From: JALYNX01 sp963724825
GTDB taxonomy: Bacteria; Actinomycetota; Acidimicrobiia; Spongiisociales; ZC4RG35
Reading direction: 5' to 3'
Assembly (NCBI GenBank): GCA_963724825.1
Contig: CAVRWT010000002.1
Span: forward strand, 117,773 to 181,772
Length of the DNA stretch: 64,000 nucleotides
The position numbers were made by a program, and so were the translations under genes. The notes under the pieces are model-generated. The model saw only the letters and a list, made by a program, of their open reading frames with translations, searched no databases and was not told where the DNA came from. The number at the start of each line of letters is the position of its first letter. The stretch's first letter is position 1. Positions 43,018 to 53,445 of the stretch are shown here, piece after piece.

Positions 43018-44547
43018 ATGGGTAAGTCGACAAAGGCGGTCATTGACCATGCCGCAGACCACGACGGGGTTGTAACGCGGCGAGAGGCTTTGGCATTGGG
43101 AATGACGACACGCACCTTGGACCGTCGCGTCGAGGAGGATGCTCGTAACATGCCCAGCGTCCGGGGAGGGTGACGCCGAGCCGAGGCAATCGCATTGGGA
43201 ATTCCAGCAAAGACGCTGGACCGACGCATCGAGGAGGGCGATCCTCACCGCGTCATAGTCGAGTCCTGTCTCTACCCGGCTATATCGACAGCGACCTGGC
43301 CGCCCTCGCGGCAGCCACCAAGGCGCTGAACGCTGTGGTCTCGCACGAGGCAGCGTGGATCCACCGGGTCTTCGGATGGTGGTCTCGGTGGCGATCCGAA
43401 GATCGAACCGTTTCCCAAACGTAATGGTTCACCAGCTGACAGATTTGACTCCCGATCACGTGCTGCAGATTGACCGTCTCCCTACAACAACGCCGACCCG
43501 GACGATCGTCGATCTGGCGTCTTGCGTCGGAGTCCAGAAACTCACACGATGCCTCGATCACGCCCTCTCTTCGGGGCTCGCGGAACTAAACGATCTAAAC
43601 GACACCTTGCAATTCACTGGCAAGGAAGGGCAAGCCTGGCGTCGCGAAACTGAGGTCCGTCCTGACATCTAGACAGGCACTCAGCTCGATCCCCGAGAGC
43701 GTGCTCGAAACGACTTGGCCTGATCGACGGTGTCTTGATAACGGATGGCGACCTCGGTCTACGCGCTCCCAGGCGTCTTTCGGGCCGAGGAGTCAACACT
43801 TGCAGCGGCAGCGCGCGCATTGGGTGGGGTCGTATCCCACCAATCTGCCGCACGATTCCATGGCGTGGATGTACCGGGTCCTGGGATGGTCGTTTCCGTG
43901 CCTCACCGAAGAACCCACCGATTCGCCGATGTCGTCGTCCATCAGCTGACTGACATTCGGCGAGCGGACATCGTCTCGGTCAGATCCATTCCAAGAAGAC
44001 TGGCGCAAAGGGGAAGCCGGGAGTGATCCGCATGCGGCGCGCATTGGAGCCTCGTCTTGGGTCGAGCAGCGCCTCAGAGAGCGATCTTGAATCCCGTCTC
44101 TTAGAGGTGATTCGTATCAGCGGGCTCCCCGAACCCGAGATCCAGCATCGACCGCCGTGGCTCAAGCATGTGAGTGGGCGGGTGGACTTGGCGTACCCCG
44201 ACGCCATGCTCGTGAGCTCGAAGGTGACAAGATCAGGGCTTGGACAGAAGATGGGGACGAGCACACATTCACAAGCTGAGTCGAGACGGGTCTCGCCCAC
44301 AAAGAACGCCTCGGCGTGCGCCACGTTTCCATCGGCCTCATTTCCCCGGATCGACATCAGTGAGTGACCTCGCGCACCGAACCACAGGACCTGCAGTGAG
44401 ACAACGCTCCACCCTCCGAACGGGACAACCTGGCGCAGCTTGGCCGGTTGGCGGATTCTCCGATTCACCTGGCACGACATCATTCGCCGACCCGAATACG
44501 TAGTTCTCTCACTACGGCGGGCGCTCGGAGCTTCTCTGTCCGTGTAG
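43018..44547 (+). pseudogene. Decayed AbiEi-like winged-helix / DUF559-type endonuclease gene(s)
   Basis: Fragments in changing frames follow the order of one protein family. The N-terminal helix-turn-helix is VVTRREALALGMTTRTLDRR (from ATG 43018), repeated imperfectly about 100 bases on as EAIALGIPAKTLDRRIEEGD. A middle domain (SLPGYIDSDLAALAAATKAL, MVHQLTDLTPDHVLQIDRLP) recurs at 43745 as VYALPGVFRAEESTLAAAAR. A nuclease-like part follows: SESDLESRLLEVIRISGLPE, HRPPWLKHVSGRVDLAYPDA, and finally WRILRFTWHDIIRRPEYVVL ending at 44547. Stops, frame changes and duplications are too many for sequencing error alone. Probably two tandem copies that decayed. Confidence 0.72.
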
Positions 44548-44580
44548 CGCCAGATATGGCGCGATGTACCTCAGGTAAGC
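44547..44580 (-). repeat. Right terminal inverted repeat
   Basis: Reverse complement of the left repeat with about seven mismatches. It contains its own palindrome gcgcca-gata-tggcgc at the inner end and lies two bases from the groEL terminator hairpin. Confidence 0.65.
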
Positions 44581-44581
44581 G

Positions 44582-44606
44582 GAAGGGGCCCCTCAGGGGC
44601 CCCTTC
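44582..44606. terminator. Intrinsic terminator downstream of groEL
   Basis: Twelve-base perfect arms (gaaggggcccct / aggggccccttc) about a single central base. It lies 22 bases beyond the groEL stop on the minus strand. Confidence 0.85.
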
Positions 44607-44627
44607 TCTTCGAACCAGGGTTTGGCT

Positions 44628-46265
<1,638 letters not shown>

Positions 46266-46278
46266 TTCTTATCAGCTC

Positions 46279-46569
46279 CTAATTGACGACGGCGAGAAGG
46301 TCACGCTCGGAGAGGACGAGGTATTCGTCCGAGTCGAGCTTCACCTCAGTGCCGGCGAACTTCGAATAGAGGACCTTGTCGCCGACCGAGACATCCATTG
46401 GGATCCGGTCGCCGTCCTCATCGCGGGCCCCTGGGCCCACGGCGATGACCTCGCCGATCTGGGGCTTCTCCTTGGCGGTGTCGGGGATGACCAGCCCTGA
46501 GGGGGTGCGGGATTCCGCATCCTCCGTGGGCTTGACCACCACTCGGTCACCGAGCGGCTGAAGCTTCAT
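46279..46569 (-). CDS. groES: Co-chaperonin GroES (10 kDa)
   Basis: Cap of the GroEL chamber. The 96 residues start MKLQPLGDRVVVKPTEDAES, with the mobile loop RTPSGLVIPDTAKEKPQIGE, then VLYSKFAGTEVKLDSDEYLV and the end LSERDLLAVVN. It is the first gene of groESL. Two CIRCE operators lie 96-155 bases upstream. Confidence 0.98.
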   Translation of the reverse strand: MKLQPLGDRVVVKPTEDAESRTPSGLVIPDTAKEKPQIGEVIAVGPGARDEDGDRIPMDVSVGDKVLYSKFAGTEVKLDSDEYLVLSERDLLAVVN

Positions 46570-46664
46570 TCTTTGCTCCTCCTTGAAGCGCCTGCGTTTC
46601 CTTGCTCAGGCCTCATACTGCGACCCCGAAATGAACCATGGGCCAACGTATGAGAATCTGAGGG

Positions 46665-46691
46665 TTAGCACTCGGATAAATCGAGTGCCAA
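46665..46691 (-). promoter_or_regulatory. CIRCE operator 1 (HrcA site) of groESL
   Basis: TTAGCACTC, nine bases, GAGTGCCAA: eight of nine right-arm positions match the consensus inverted repeat. On the minus strand the arm merges with tgctaacc, a plausible extended -10 element, so HrcA binding would block initiation. Confidence 0.9.
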
Positions 46692-46697
46692 CCAAAT

Positions 46698-46724
46698 TTA
46701 GCACTCTGACGAGGAGACTGCTAA
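46698..46724 (-). promoter_or_regulatory. CIRCE operator 2 (HrcA site) of groESL
   Basis: TTAGCACTC, nine bases, GACTGCTAA: one mismatch in the right arm. It begins six bases after operator 1, giving tandem sites 33 bases apart (about three helical turns). Confidence 0.87.
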
Positions 46725-46746
46725 TTGAGATCTGAGTCTATGACAC

Positions 46747-47751
46747 TCAACCCAGGACCCGCCCCGGGTCCACGTTCTCGGCCCAATCGGTGATCCGGCC
46801 CTCACTGAGCCAGTGGGCGCCCGCCACCCCGATCATCGCCGCATTGTCGGTGCAGAGGAGCGGGCTGGGGAGGGCGAGGCGGACCCCCCGTTTGTCCGCC
46901 TCCTCGGCGAACCGCTCCCGCAGGCGCCGATTGGCGAGGACTCCGCCGCCTCCACCGACCACTCGGACCCCGGTCTGATCGACAGCGTTGAAGGTCTTGG
47001 TGACAAGGACATCGACGATCGCCTCCTGGACCGAAGCCGCCACGTCGGCCAAAGACGGGAGCTCGGAGGCCGCCTCCGCTTTCGAGATGAAGTTGACCAC
47101 CGATGTCTTGAGGCCGGAGAAGGACATCTCGAAGGGGCGGTCGGATAGCGCCCGCGGGAAGTTGACCGCCGATCGGTCCCCTCCATCGGATGCCAGGTCG
47201 ATCGCCGGGCCCCCGGGGAACCCAAGGCCCATCACCCGGGCAAGCTTGTCGAAGGCTTCCCCCGCCGCGTCGTCGATCGTCTGGCCCAGCGTCTCGTACT
47301 CACCCCAGCCACGAACATGGACGATCTGAGAGTGTCCCCCCGAGGCGAGCAGCCCGACGAAGGGAGGATCGAAGTCGCCAAATTCGAGGCGGGGGGCCAT
47401 CAGGTGCCCTTCCATGTGGTCGATCCCCACGAATGGGAGCTGACGGGCCCAGGCAGTGGCCTTGGCGAAGGAATGGCCGACCAGGAGGGCTCCAACCAAA
47501 CCCGGCCCGGCGGTGGCCGCCACCCCATCGAGGTCAGCGGGGTGGACGCCGGCCTCCTGAAGGGCGCGGTGAGTCAGCGATCGGATCGCCTCGACGTGGG
47601 CCCGGGCCGCCAGTTCAGGCACGACACCACCGAAGCGAGCATGCAGCTCGATCTGCGACGACAACACATTGGACAGGGACTCGCTGCCCCTCACCACTGC
47701 CACCGCCGTCTCGTCACAGCTGGTTTCGAAAGCCAGCACCAGCGGCGTCAT
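46747..47751 (-). CDS. tsaD: tRNA N6-adenosine threonylcarbamoyltransferase TsaD
   Basis: Catalytic subunit for t6A37 modification of ANN-decoding tRNAs. The 334 residues start LAFETSCDETAVAVVRGSES and include VPELAARAHVEAIRSLTHRA, the metal site GIDHMEGHLMAPR, FVGLLASGGHSQIVHVRGWG and VRVVGGGGGVLANRRLRERF. Its start overlaps the rimI stop. It is the last gene of the tsaE-tsaB-rimI-tsaD run. Confidence 0.97.
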   Translation of the reverse strand: MTPLVLAFETSCDETAVAVVRGSESLSNVLSSQIELHARFGGVVPELAARAHVEAIRSLTHRALQEAGVHPADLDGVAATAGPGLVGALLVGHSFAKATAWARQLPFVGIDHMEGHLMAPRLEFGDFDPPFVGLLASGGHSQIVHVRGWGEYETLGQTIDDAAGEAFDKLARVMGLGFPGGPAIDLASDGGDRSAVNFPRALSDRPFEMSFSGLKTSVVNFISKAEAASELPSLADVAASVQEAIVDVLVTKTFNAVDQTGVRVVGGGGGVLANRRLRERFAEEADKRGVRLALPSPLLCTDNAAMIGVAGAHWLSEGRITDWAENVDPGRVLG

Positions 47752-48224
47752 TGGAGTTCCTCCAGGCGACCCTGGTATTCGTCGCTGTCGATCTCATGCG
47801 CCCACAGGATGAGGGCATCGTCGTCTCCGTAGTAGCCCTTTCGCAGGCCGACCGGGGCCAGGCCGAAGTCTGCATACAGCGACCGCGCCGGATGATTGCG
47901 AGAACGGACCTCGAGGGTGAGATGACGGGCACCGTGCTCGATGGCGGCATCGATCAGCGCCTTCAAGAGCCGGCTCCCGACCCTCTGCCTTCTCGATTCG
48001 GGTGCCACCAAGAGATTGGTCACATGCGCCTCGTCGCCCACGACCATGACGCCGCCGAACCCGACCAGCACCTCGTCTTCGGCCACCAGGTAGACCCGGT
48101 TGTCTGCAGCCAGCTCGTCACGAAACACCTGGGCGCTCCACGGCTGGGGACGGTCAAGGGCCTCGAGCTCCACCGCGGCGGCGACATCGGACTCCACGAA
48201 ATCCCTGATGGTCACACCTGTCAT
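47748..48224 (-). CDS. rimI: Ribosomal-protein-alanine N-acetyltransferase RimI (GNAT)
   Basis: GNAT acetyltransferase, 158 residues: VTIRDFVESDVAAAVELEAL, QPWSAQVFRDELAADNRVYL, VTNLLVAPESRRQRVGSRLL (acetyl-CoA Q/RxxGxG/S loop) and LEVRSRNHPARSLYADFGLA. The ATG at 48224 overlaps the tsaB stop (ATGA). Genomic neighbourhood with tsaB and tsaD is typical for RimI; the acetylated substrate is not certain. Confidence 0.93.
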   Translation of the reverse strand: MTGVTIRDFVESDVAAAVELEALDRPQPWSAQVFRDELAADNRVYLVAEDEVLVGFGGVMVVGDEAHVTNLLVAPESRRQRVGSRLLKALIDAAIEHGARHLTLEVRSRNHPARSLYADFGLAPVGLRKGYYGDDDALILWAHEIDSDEYQGRLEELQ

Positions 48225-48931
48225 TGCGACCCCCATGGCCCCTCCTGACGCAGCTTGGCCCAGTTGAGGGTGACATCCGCCTCGCGCAGGTAGAGAGGCC
48301 TGATCTCGTCGGGCGCAGGGAATTCCCCGCGCTCGTATTTGGCCCGGGCCGCCTCGGCCAACGTGACCGCGTAGGGATAGCGAGGGCGCCCGGTCTTGAC
48401 GCGGTGCAGGCCGAGGAGGAGCCCCTCAGGGAGGGCCCCGACGTCGCCCACCACCAGGCTCTCGTCCGGGCTCGAATCCAATTGGGCAGCCAGCACCTCG
48501 GGCCGCATGAGCTCCAACGACCCTTCCTTGACCACTCCCCCCGGGACTGGCCGATACCGGGCCACCGCCAGCTCACCCCGGCGCACGTCGACAACGGCCC
48601 AGATCAGACGATGGCCGGTGCGGGCTTCGAGGGCGATGGCATCCAGCGATATGGCGGGGATCACCGGGATCCCGAATGCGGCGGCCAGGCCTTGAGCCGT
48701 GGCGAGCCCGACCCGAATCCCCGTGTAGAGGCCCGGACCGACATCGACAACGACGGCATCGAGGGCCGACGGCGACCAACCGACCTGGTCGAAGCAGAAG
48801 TCGATTGCAGGGACCAGAAACGTGGCGTGGCCGACCCGATCGATTCTGGAGGCCGCAGCCAGGGTCGAGGCATCCTCCACCAGGGCGACCGACGACCCCG
48901 GGGTGGAAGTCTCGATGGCCAGCAGTCTCAT
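48221..48931 (-). CDS. tsaB: t6A synthesis protein TsaB
   Basis: ASKHA-fold partner of TsaD. The 236 residues start RLLAIETSTPGSSVALVEDA, continue DAVVVDVGPGLYTGIRVGLA and GIPVIPAISLDAIALEARTG, and have a family-typical C-terminal part. Start and stop overlap tsaE and rimI respectively, indicating a coupled operon. Confidence 0.95.
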   Translation of the reverse strand: MRLLAIETSTPGSSVALVEDASTLAAASRIDRVGHATFLVPAIDFCFDQVGWSPSALDAVVVDVGPGLYTGIRVGLATAQGLAAAFGIPVIPAISLDAIALEARTGHRLIWAVVDVRRGELAVARYRPVPGGVVKEGSLELMRPEVLAAQLDSSPDESLVVGDVGALPEGLLLGLHRVKTGRPRYPYAVTLAEAARAKYERGEFPAPDEIRPLYLREADVTLNWAKLRQEGPWGSQ

Positions 48932-49380
48932 GTGATCGTCTCCAAGTCTCGATCCATCCAGTCGCCGCTGGGAATCAGGCGCAACAGCCTGGTCTCATCA
49001 TCGTTGACGACGAACTCGATGCGGAGATGATCCTCCGGAAGCGCGGATTCGACCGCGTCGCCCCATTCGATGACCAAGACTCCGTCCGCCGCCAGCTCGA
49101 ACACGTCCAGATCTTCGAATTCATGCATGGAGCCGAGCCGGTACACATCCACATGTACCACCGGCATGAAGCCGGTGCGGTATTGGCGCACCAAGACGAA
49201 CGACGGGCTGACCACCATCTCCTCGACGCCAAGCCCCTCACACAGCCCGCCGGTGAGAAGCGTCTTCCCGGCGCCAAGGCCGCCTGCGAGCTCGACGACG
49301 TCACCCGGCCTCATTGCAGCGGCCAGCTTGCGCCCGGCAGCCCTGGTGTCGTCGGCGGTGGCGCAGAACACCTCGATCAT
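48928..49380 (-). CDS. tsaE: t6A synthesis ATPase TsaE
   Basis: P-loop ATPase of the TsaBDE complex. The 150 residues have Walker A in ELAGGLGAGKTLLTGGLCEG, VSPSFVLVRQYRTGFMPVVH and VHVDVYRLGSMHEFEDLDVF, then LVIEWGDAVESALPEDHLRI. The gene overlaps the uracil-DNA glycosylase stop by four bases. Confidence 0.96.
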   Translation of the reverse strand: MIEVFCATADDTRAAGRKLAAAMRPGDVVELAGGLGAGKTLLTGGLCEGLGVEEMVVSPSFVLVRQYRTGFMPVVHVDVYRLGSMHEFEDLDVFELAADGVLVIEWGDAVESALPEDHLRIEFVVNDDETRLLRLIPSGDWMDRDLETIT

Positions 49381-50024
49381 CCGAACAACTCCATCTGGGA
49401 AGGATCCGGCTCGTCTGCTTCAGGCGTCGATTCCACGGGTTGATCGCGCCCGTCGAGGATCGAGCGCACCAGCCGGAAGTCCTCGCGCATCTGATCGGCG
49501 ACCCGGTCGCCACCGCGCAGGGCGGCCGCAGGGTGGAATGTCGGCACCAGGGATGATCCGAGCCACCAGGGTTGGACCCGGCCTCGGAGCCTGGTGATGC
49601 CGATCTCTGTCCCCAATAGGAGCTTGGTGGCGAAGTTGCCCAGCGTCAGCACCACCTCCGGGCCGATCAGGCGGATCTGCTCGCGGAGATAGCCCTTGCA
49701 CGAGTCGATCTCGTCGGGATGCGGGTCCCGATTTCCGGGCGGGCGGCACTTGAGGACGTTGGCTATGTACACCTCGGACCGACTGAGCCCGATCTCTCCA
49801 AGCAGGGTGTCCAGGAGCTTGCCGGCGGCACCGACGAAGGGCTCCCCCTGCAGGTCCTCGTTCTTGCCCGGCGCCTCTCCCACGAGCATCAATCTGGCTT
49901 CGGGGCTGCCCACCCCGAACACCACATTGGTGCGGGTTTGGGACAGGCCGCAGTCGGTGCAGACCAGGGCGCGGGCACGAAGCTCTTCGAGAACGGGGAT
50001 GTGGTCGCTCACCGGTCCGGCCAT
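49377..50024 (-). CDS. Uracil-DNA glycosylase, family 4 (Fe-S)
   Basis: Removes uracil from DNA. The 215 residues have the Fe-S Cys residues in LVCTDCGLSQ, VLKCRPPGNRDPHPDEIDSC and later, the active-site motif LMLVGEAPGKNEDLQGEPFV (GEAPG) and the C-terminal VPTFHPAAALRGGDRVADQM. The ATG at 50024 matches family starts; a longer upstream frame is arginine-rich shadow. It lies 14 bases after the P1 peptidase gene and overlaps tsaE. Confidence 0.94.
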   Translation of the reverse strand: MAGPVSDHIPVLEELRARALVCTDCGLSQTRTNVVFGVGSPEARLMLVGEAPGKNEDLQGEPFVGAAGKLLDTLLGEIGLSRSEVYIANVLKCRPPGNRDPHPDEIDSCKGYLREQIRLIGPEVVLTLGNFATKLLLGTEIGITRLRGRVQPWWLGSSLVPTFHPAAALRGGDRVADQMREDFRLVRSILDGRDQPVESTPEADEPDPSQMELFG

Positions 50025-50038
50025 TGTGCCAAACCGGA

Positions 50039-50923
50039 TCACACCATGGATGCGCGTACCGCGAGTTCCACTGCTTCGGCCGTCGCGCCGAACGCCGCCT
50101 CGGCGGCTGCCTCTACGTCGCACGGCATCGAGCCACAGGACACCGCGAACGCGATGTCCCCGTCGAACCGGGTGTGGACCGGTCGAATGCAGACCGCCAA
50201 GGCATCCTGAGAGCGCACGGCGAGACGGGTCAATTCGTTGCGCGTCATCGCGAAGTCGGTTGCCACCACGATCAGAGTCGTGTTGGTCATCGTGCTGTCC
50301 GGGAGAACCGGTGGGCCAGGCTCGTGCGGCCCGCCGGTCAGGGCGTCGCCGGCGAGTGTGAACACATCGCCCACGGCGTTGACTACCACCAGCACGCCAA
50401 CCGTTGCCTCTCCGACGCGGCGCACGGCAGAGCCCAGACCACCAGGCTGCATGTGCTCGAAACCGCGCCACTTGGCGACCGTGGCCCCGGTCCCGGCCCC
50501 GAATCGCCCGTTCGCCACCGGGGCATTCGAGGCATCGCGGTAGGCGGCCTCCCCTTCCGCCGGCCCGGGGCGAACGCCCTCACCGTCCGGCCTCAAGTCA
50601 AAGATCACCGCCGCGGGGACGATCGGGACCCTGGCAATCGGGGTCTGGTGGCCTCGGCCGTCGGCCTCGAGGGCACGGACCACACCGTCGGCGGCTGCCA
50701 GGCCGAAGGCGCTGCCCCCGGTCAGGAGAATCGCCTGCGCCTGCTCGACACGCATCCCGGGCTCGAGGAGAGCCGTCTCGCGCGAGCCGGGCGCCGCACC
50801 ACGAATTTCCACGGCTACGACGTTCGGCTCGGGCAGAACCACGACGGTGCAGCCGGTGCCGGCTGACGGATCGGACCAGTGCCCGACCTCGATTCCGGGA
50901 ACCGCGGTGATGGTGTCGTTCAT
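50039..50923 (-). CDS. P1 (DmpA/S58) family peptidase
   Basis: Self-processing N-terminal nucleophile aminopeptidase-like enzyme, 294 residues: TAVPGIEVGHWSDPSAGTGC, ILLTGGSAFGLAAADGVVRA, GATVAKWRGFEHMQPGGLGS, and the expected cleavage/nucleophile region TMTNTTLIVVATDFAMTRNE (first Thr after Asn). Substrate unknown. Start and alr stop overlap by four bases. Confidence 0.92.
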   Translation of the reverse strand: MNDTITAVPGIEVGHWSDPSAGTGCTVVVLPEPNVVAVEIRGAAPGSRETALLEPGMRVEQAQAILLTGGSAFGLAAADGVVRALEADGRGHQTPIARVPIVPAAVIFDLRPDGEGVRPGPAEGEAAYRDASNAPVANGRFGAGTGATVAKWRGFEHMQPGGLGSAVRRVGEATVGVLVVVNAVGDVFTLAGDALTGGPHEPGPPVLPDSTMTNTTLIVVATDFAMTRNELTRLAVRSQDALAVCIRPVHTRFDGDIAFAVSCGSMPCDVEAAAEAAFGATAEAVELAVRASMV

Positions 50924-51994
50924 GGCAGATACCTCCGCGGGACACGGGGGCCGATCTCACACACCACTTCGTATGAAATGGTGCCAAGGATGTTGGCCCA
51001 ATGATCGGCGTCGACCGATGCGTCGCCCTGACCACCGAGGACGACCACCTCGTCCCCGGGCTGGACGTCGGCGTCGCCGACATCGATGACGATCTGGTCC
51101 ATGGTCACGGTTCCAGCGAGAGGGAAGCTCCTGCCCCCGATCAACGCCGACCCCGACTCCGAGAGCCTCCGGGGAAACCCGTCGGCGTATCCAATCGGCG
51201 CCGTCGCCACGGTCGAGTCGGCTGGCTAGCGGCCTGATCCTTCCGTAGCTGGGACGGGCACCCTGCTCCAGGCGCTGAACGTGTGAAACATGGGTCACGA
51301 TCCGCATCGCCGGCTTGAGCTGGACCAGGTCCCGAGTCTCCGCGCACGGATGCAGCCCGTACATGCCGAGCCCGAGGCGCGAGAAGCTGCGTCGAGATTC
51401 GGGAAACAGAACGGCACCCGCGGTGTTGGCGAGGTGCATGAGCGGGATCTCGTATCCGGAGACCGCAGCGTCGAACACCTCGATCTGATGACGGGTGAAC
51501 TCAGGGTCCTCATCGGCGACCGGGAAATGGGTCCAAACCGCCTGCAGGCCGAGACCTGAAGCTCGAGCCGATTCGATCAGGTCGTGGAGGAGGCGTGGCG
51601 ACGCACCCACGCGATGCATTCCGGTGTCGAGCTTGATGTGGATCTCGATCCCGGGTGAGACAGCCGCCAGCGCCTCGATGCATGAGATCGAGTAGACGGT
51701 TGGGGTGAGACCCCACTTTGCGATCTCGCCAACGGAGCTCGGATCAGGCTCGGACAGCACCAGGACAGGCGCCTCTATTCCCGCCTCACGGAGCCGGACC
51801 CCCTCCTCCACCAGGGCAACCGCGAGCCTGGTCGCCCCAGCTGAAAGGGCCGCTTCGGCGACCGGTGCGTCCCCGTGCCCGTAGGCATCGGCCTTGACCA
51901 CCGCACAGACCTCGGACGGGGCAATCAGGGCAGCGAGAGCTGTGACGTTGTGCCTTATCGCACCGAGGTCGATCTCGGCGTAGGTCGGCCTCAA
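50920..51994 (-). CDS. alr: Alanine racemase (frameshift near 51216)
   Basis: Makes D-alanine for peptidoglycan; PLP enzyme. YAEIDLGAIRHNVTALAALI and VCAVVKADAYGHGDAPVAEA contain the PLP Lys. Further motifs are VWTHFPVADEDPEFTRHQIE and GLGMYGLHPC. After PSYGRIRPLASRL one extra base near 51216 shifts the frame; the next frame continues VATAPIGYADGFPRRLSESG (catalytic Tyr) to MDQIVIDVGDADVQPGDEVV and the C-terminus. Corrected length is 357 residues. The gene overlaps nnr (ATGA) and the P1 peptidase gene. Confidence 0.93.
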
Positions 51995-53445
51995 GCCCTA
52001 TCCCCTCCGGGACGCTCACGAGCCCCCCTCCCGGCTTCGCCGGCTCTCCCCCCAACGCTCGCTTCGCTCGCTGGGGGGAGAAACGCGAACCTTCCAACGT
52101 GGGTGCTGAGACGGTCGGCAGTCACAGTCCCGTCGAGCGCCAGATCGGCTCCGGCTACACCGTGCCAGTAGGCGGCGGAGACCAGAGCGGTTCGAACGTC
52201 CAAGCCACGGGCCCAGAGCGCCCCGGCCATTCCGGCGAGAACGTCCCCGCTCCCGATGGTGGCCAGTTCCGGCCCGCCGCTGCGGACCACGATCGGCGCA
52301 CCACCATCACAGACGAGGGTCGGATTCCCCTTGAGAAGGACCGTTATCCCTTTCTGCTGGGCCAGGGCGCGCACCGCGTACTCGCCGCCGCCAACGCCGG
52401 CAATCCGCTTGAACTCGCCGCGATGGGGGGTGACCGCGACCTCACCGCCACCGTCCAACGCGGCGTCGAGCAGCTCAGGGGTGAGCCCACCGGCGTCCAG
52501 CAAGACCTTGCCCGCCTTGGCGAGGAGCGGCAGCACCCCGGGGTAGTCGGATTCGGCCAACCCAGGCCCGGCCACCACCACGTCGAAGCGGTCCAACTGA
52601 TCCTCGACGTCGTCAATCGGCCTGGTCAGCAACTCAGGGGCGACTCCGGCGATTGCCTCGGGGTGAGGAGAGCCAACCACCACCGAGCCGGCGCCGAAAT
52701 GAAGGGCGCTCCGACCGGCAAACACCGCGGCACCGGTCATCCCCGTCGATCCACCCAGGACCAGCACCGCACCTGCTGTCCACTTGTGACTGCGACGCTC
52801 ACGCGGCGGCCGGGGTGCATCCTCCTCGCCGGCGAGCCACATCGAAGCCTCCCCGCCCTCGATCCCAAGGTCGACAACGGTGACCAAGCCGCACACATCG
52901 GGACCGTCATCCTTGACGTGACCGGTTTTCAGGTACTGGAAGGTCACGGTCTCGACCGCCACGAACACCGCTCCTTTGACTTCGCCGGTGTCCGAATCGA
53001 GGCCGGTCGGAAAGTCGACTGCGACGACCGGGGCTTTGGTCTTGGTCCACTCCTCTACGACGGGAGGAAGATCGCTTCGACCACCGCCCCCGAAAACCGC
53101 GTCGATCACGAGATCTGCAGATATCGGAGGGCCCATCTCGACAACCCTCACCCCGGCCGACCTTGCAAGGCGGGCAGCACGAATCGCCTCCGGAGTCTTC
53201 GGCTCGCCCAGCGCCTGAACTTCGACCGCAGCCCCTCGCCCCGTTAGGTAGCGGGCCGCGACGTAGCCGTCGCCACCGTTGTTCCCGGGCCCGGCCAGGA
53301 CCACGACTTGCTTGCCGTAACCGGCTCCGTGTCGCACCGCGGCAAGGGCAACAGCCATACCGGCCTGATCCATGGCGGCATCGAGATCACCCGTGTAGGC
53401 CTGATCGACCCGCCGATACTCCTCTGCGGTCAGGATGGGCTTCAC
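51991..53445 (-). CDS. nnr: Bifunctional NAD(P)H-hydrate epimerase / dehydratase
   Basis: Repairs hydrated NAD(P)H. The N-terminal epimerase domain (~1-205) has VVVLAGPGNNGGDGYVAARY and PVVAVDFPTGLDSDTGEVKG. The C-terminal ADP/ATP-dependent dehydratase domain has VLVLGGSTGMTGAAVFAGRS, EVAVTPHRGEFKRIAG, ITVLLKGNPTLVCDGG and LATIGSGDVLAGMAGALWAR. The last ~25 residues are Gly/Arg-rich and coincide with two palindromes in the DNA (52031-52080), so the tail may be an insertion. The gene overlaps neighbours at both ends. Confidence 0.95.
   Translation of the reverse strand: MKPILTAEEYRRVDQAYTGDLDAAMDQAGMAVALAAVRHGAGYGKQVVVLAGPGNNGGDGYVAARYLTGRGAAVEVQALGEPKTPEAIRAARLARSAGVRVVEMGPPISADLVIDAVFGGGGRSDLPPVVEEWTKTKAPVVAVDFPTGLDSDTGEVKGAVFVAVETVTFQYLKTGHVKDDGPDVCGLVTVVDLGIEGGEASMWLAGEEDAPRPPRERRSHKWTAGAVLVLGGSTGMTGAAVFAGRSALHFGAGSVVVGSPHPEAIAGVAPELLTRPIDDVEDQLDRFDVVVAGPGLAESDYPGVLPLLAKAGKVLLDAGGLTPELLDAALDGGGEVAVTPHRGEFKRIAGVGGGEYAVRALAQQKGITVLLKGNPTLVCDGGAPIVVRSGGPELATIGSGDVLAGMAGALWARGLDVRTALVSAAYWHGVAGADLALDGTVTADRLSTHVGRFAFLPPASEASVGGRAGEAGRGARERPGGDRA
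52031..52080. repeat. Two adjacent palindromes inside the 3' end of nnr
   Basis: ccggc-ttc-gccgg (52031-52043) is followed by ctcccccca ... tggggggag (52046-52080) with a cgctcgcttcgctcgc centre. They look like a REP-type or terminator-like insertion encoding the low-complexity Nnr tail. Confidence 0.55.

Larger units (their letters stand above)
42923..44580. mobile_element. Inverted-repeat-bounded 1.66 kb unit carrying a decayed AbiEi/DUF559-type gene
   Basis: Two ~34-base sequences in opposite orientation (42923-42957 and 44547-44580) match at about 27 positions, with the outer 15 bases identical (gcttacctgaggtac). They enclose only gene remnants of one family; the last stop codon abuts the right repeat exactly. 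I see no transposase and no clear target duplication. A non-autonomous element moved in trans is one reading. A pair of related palindromic terminators is the alternative. Confidence 0.55.
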
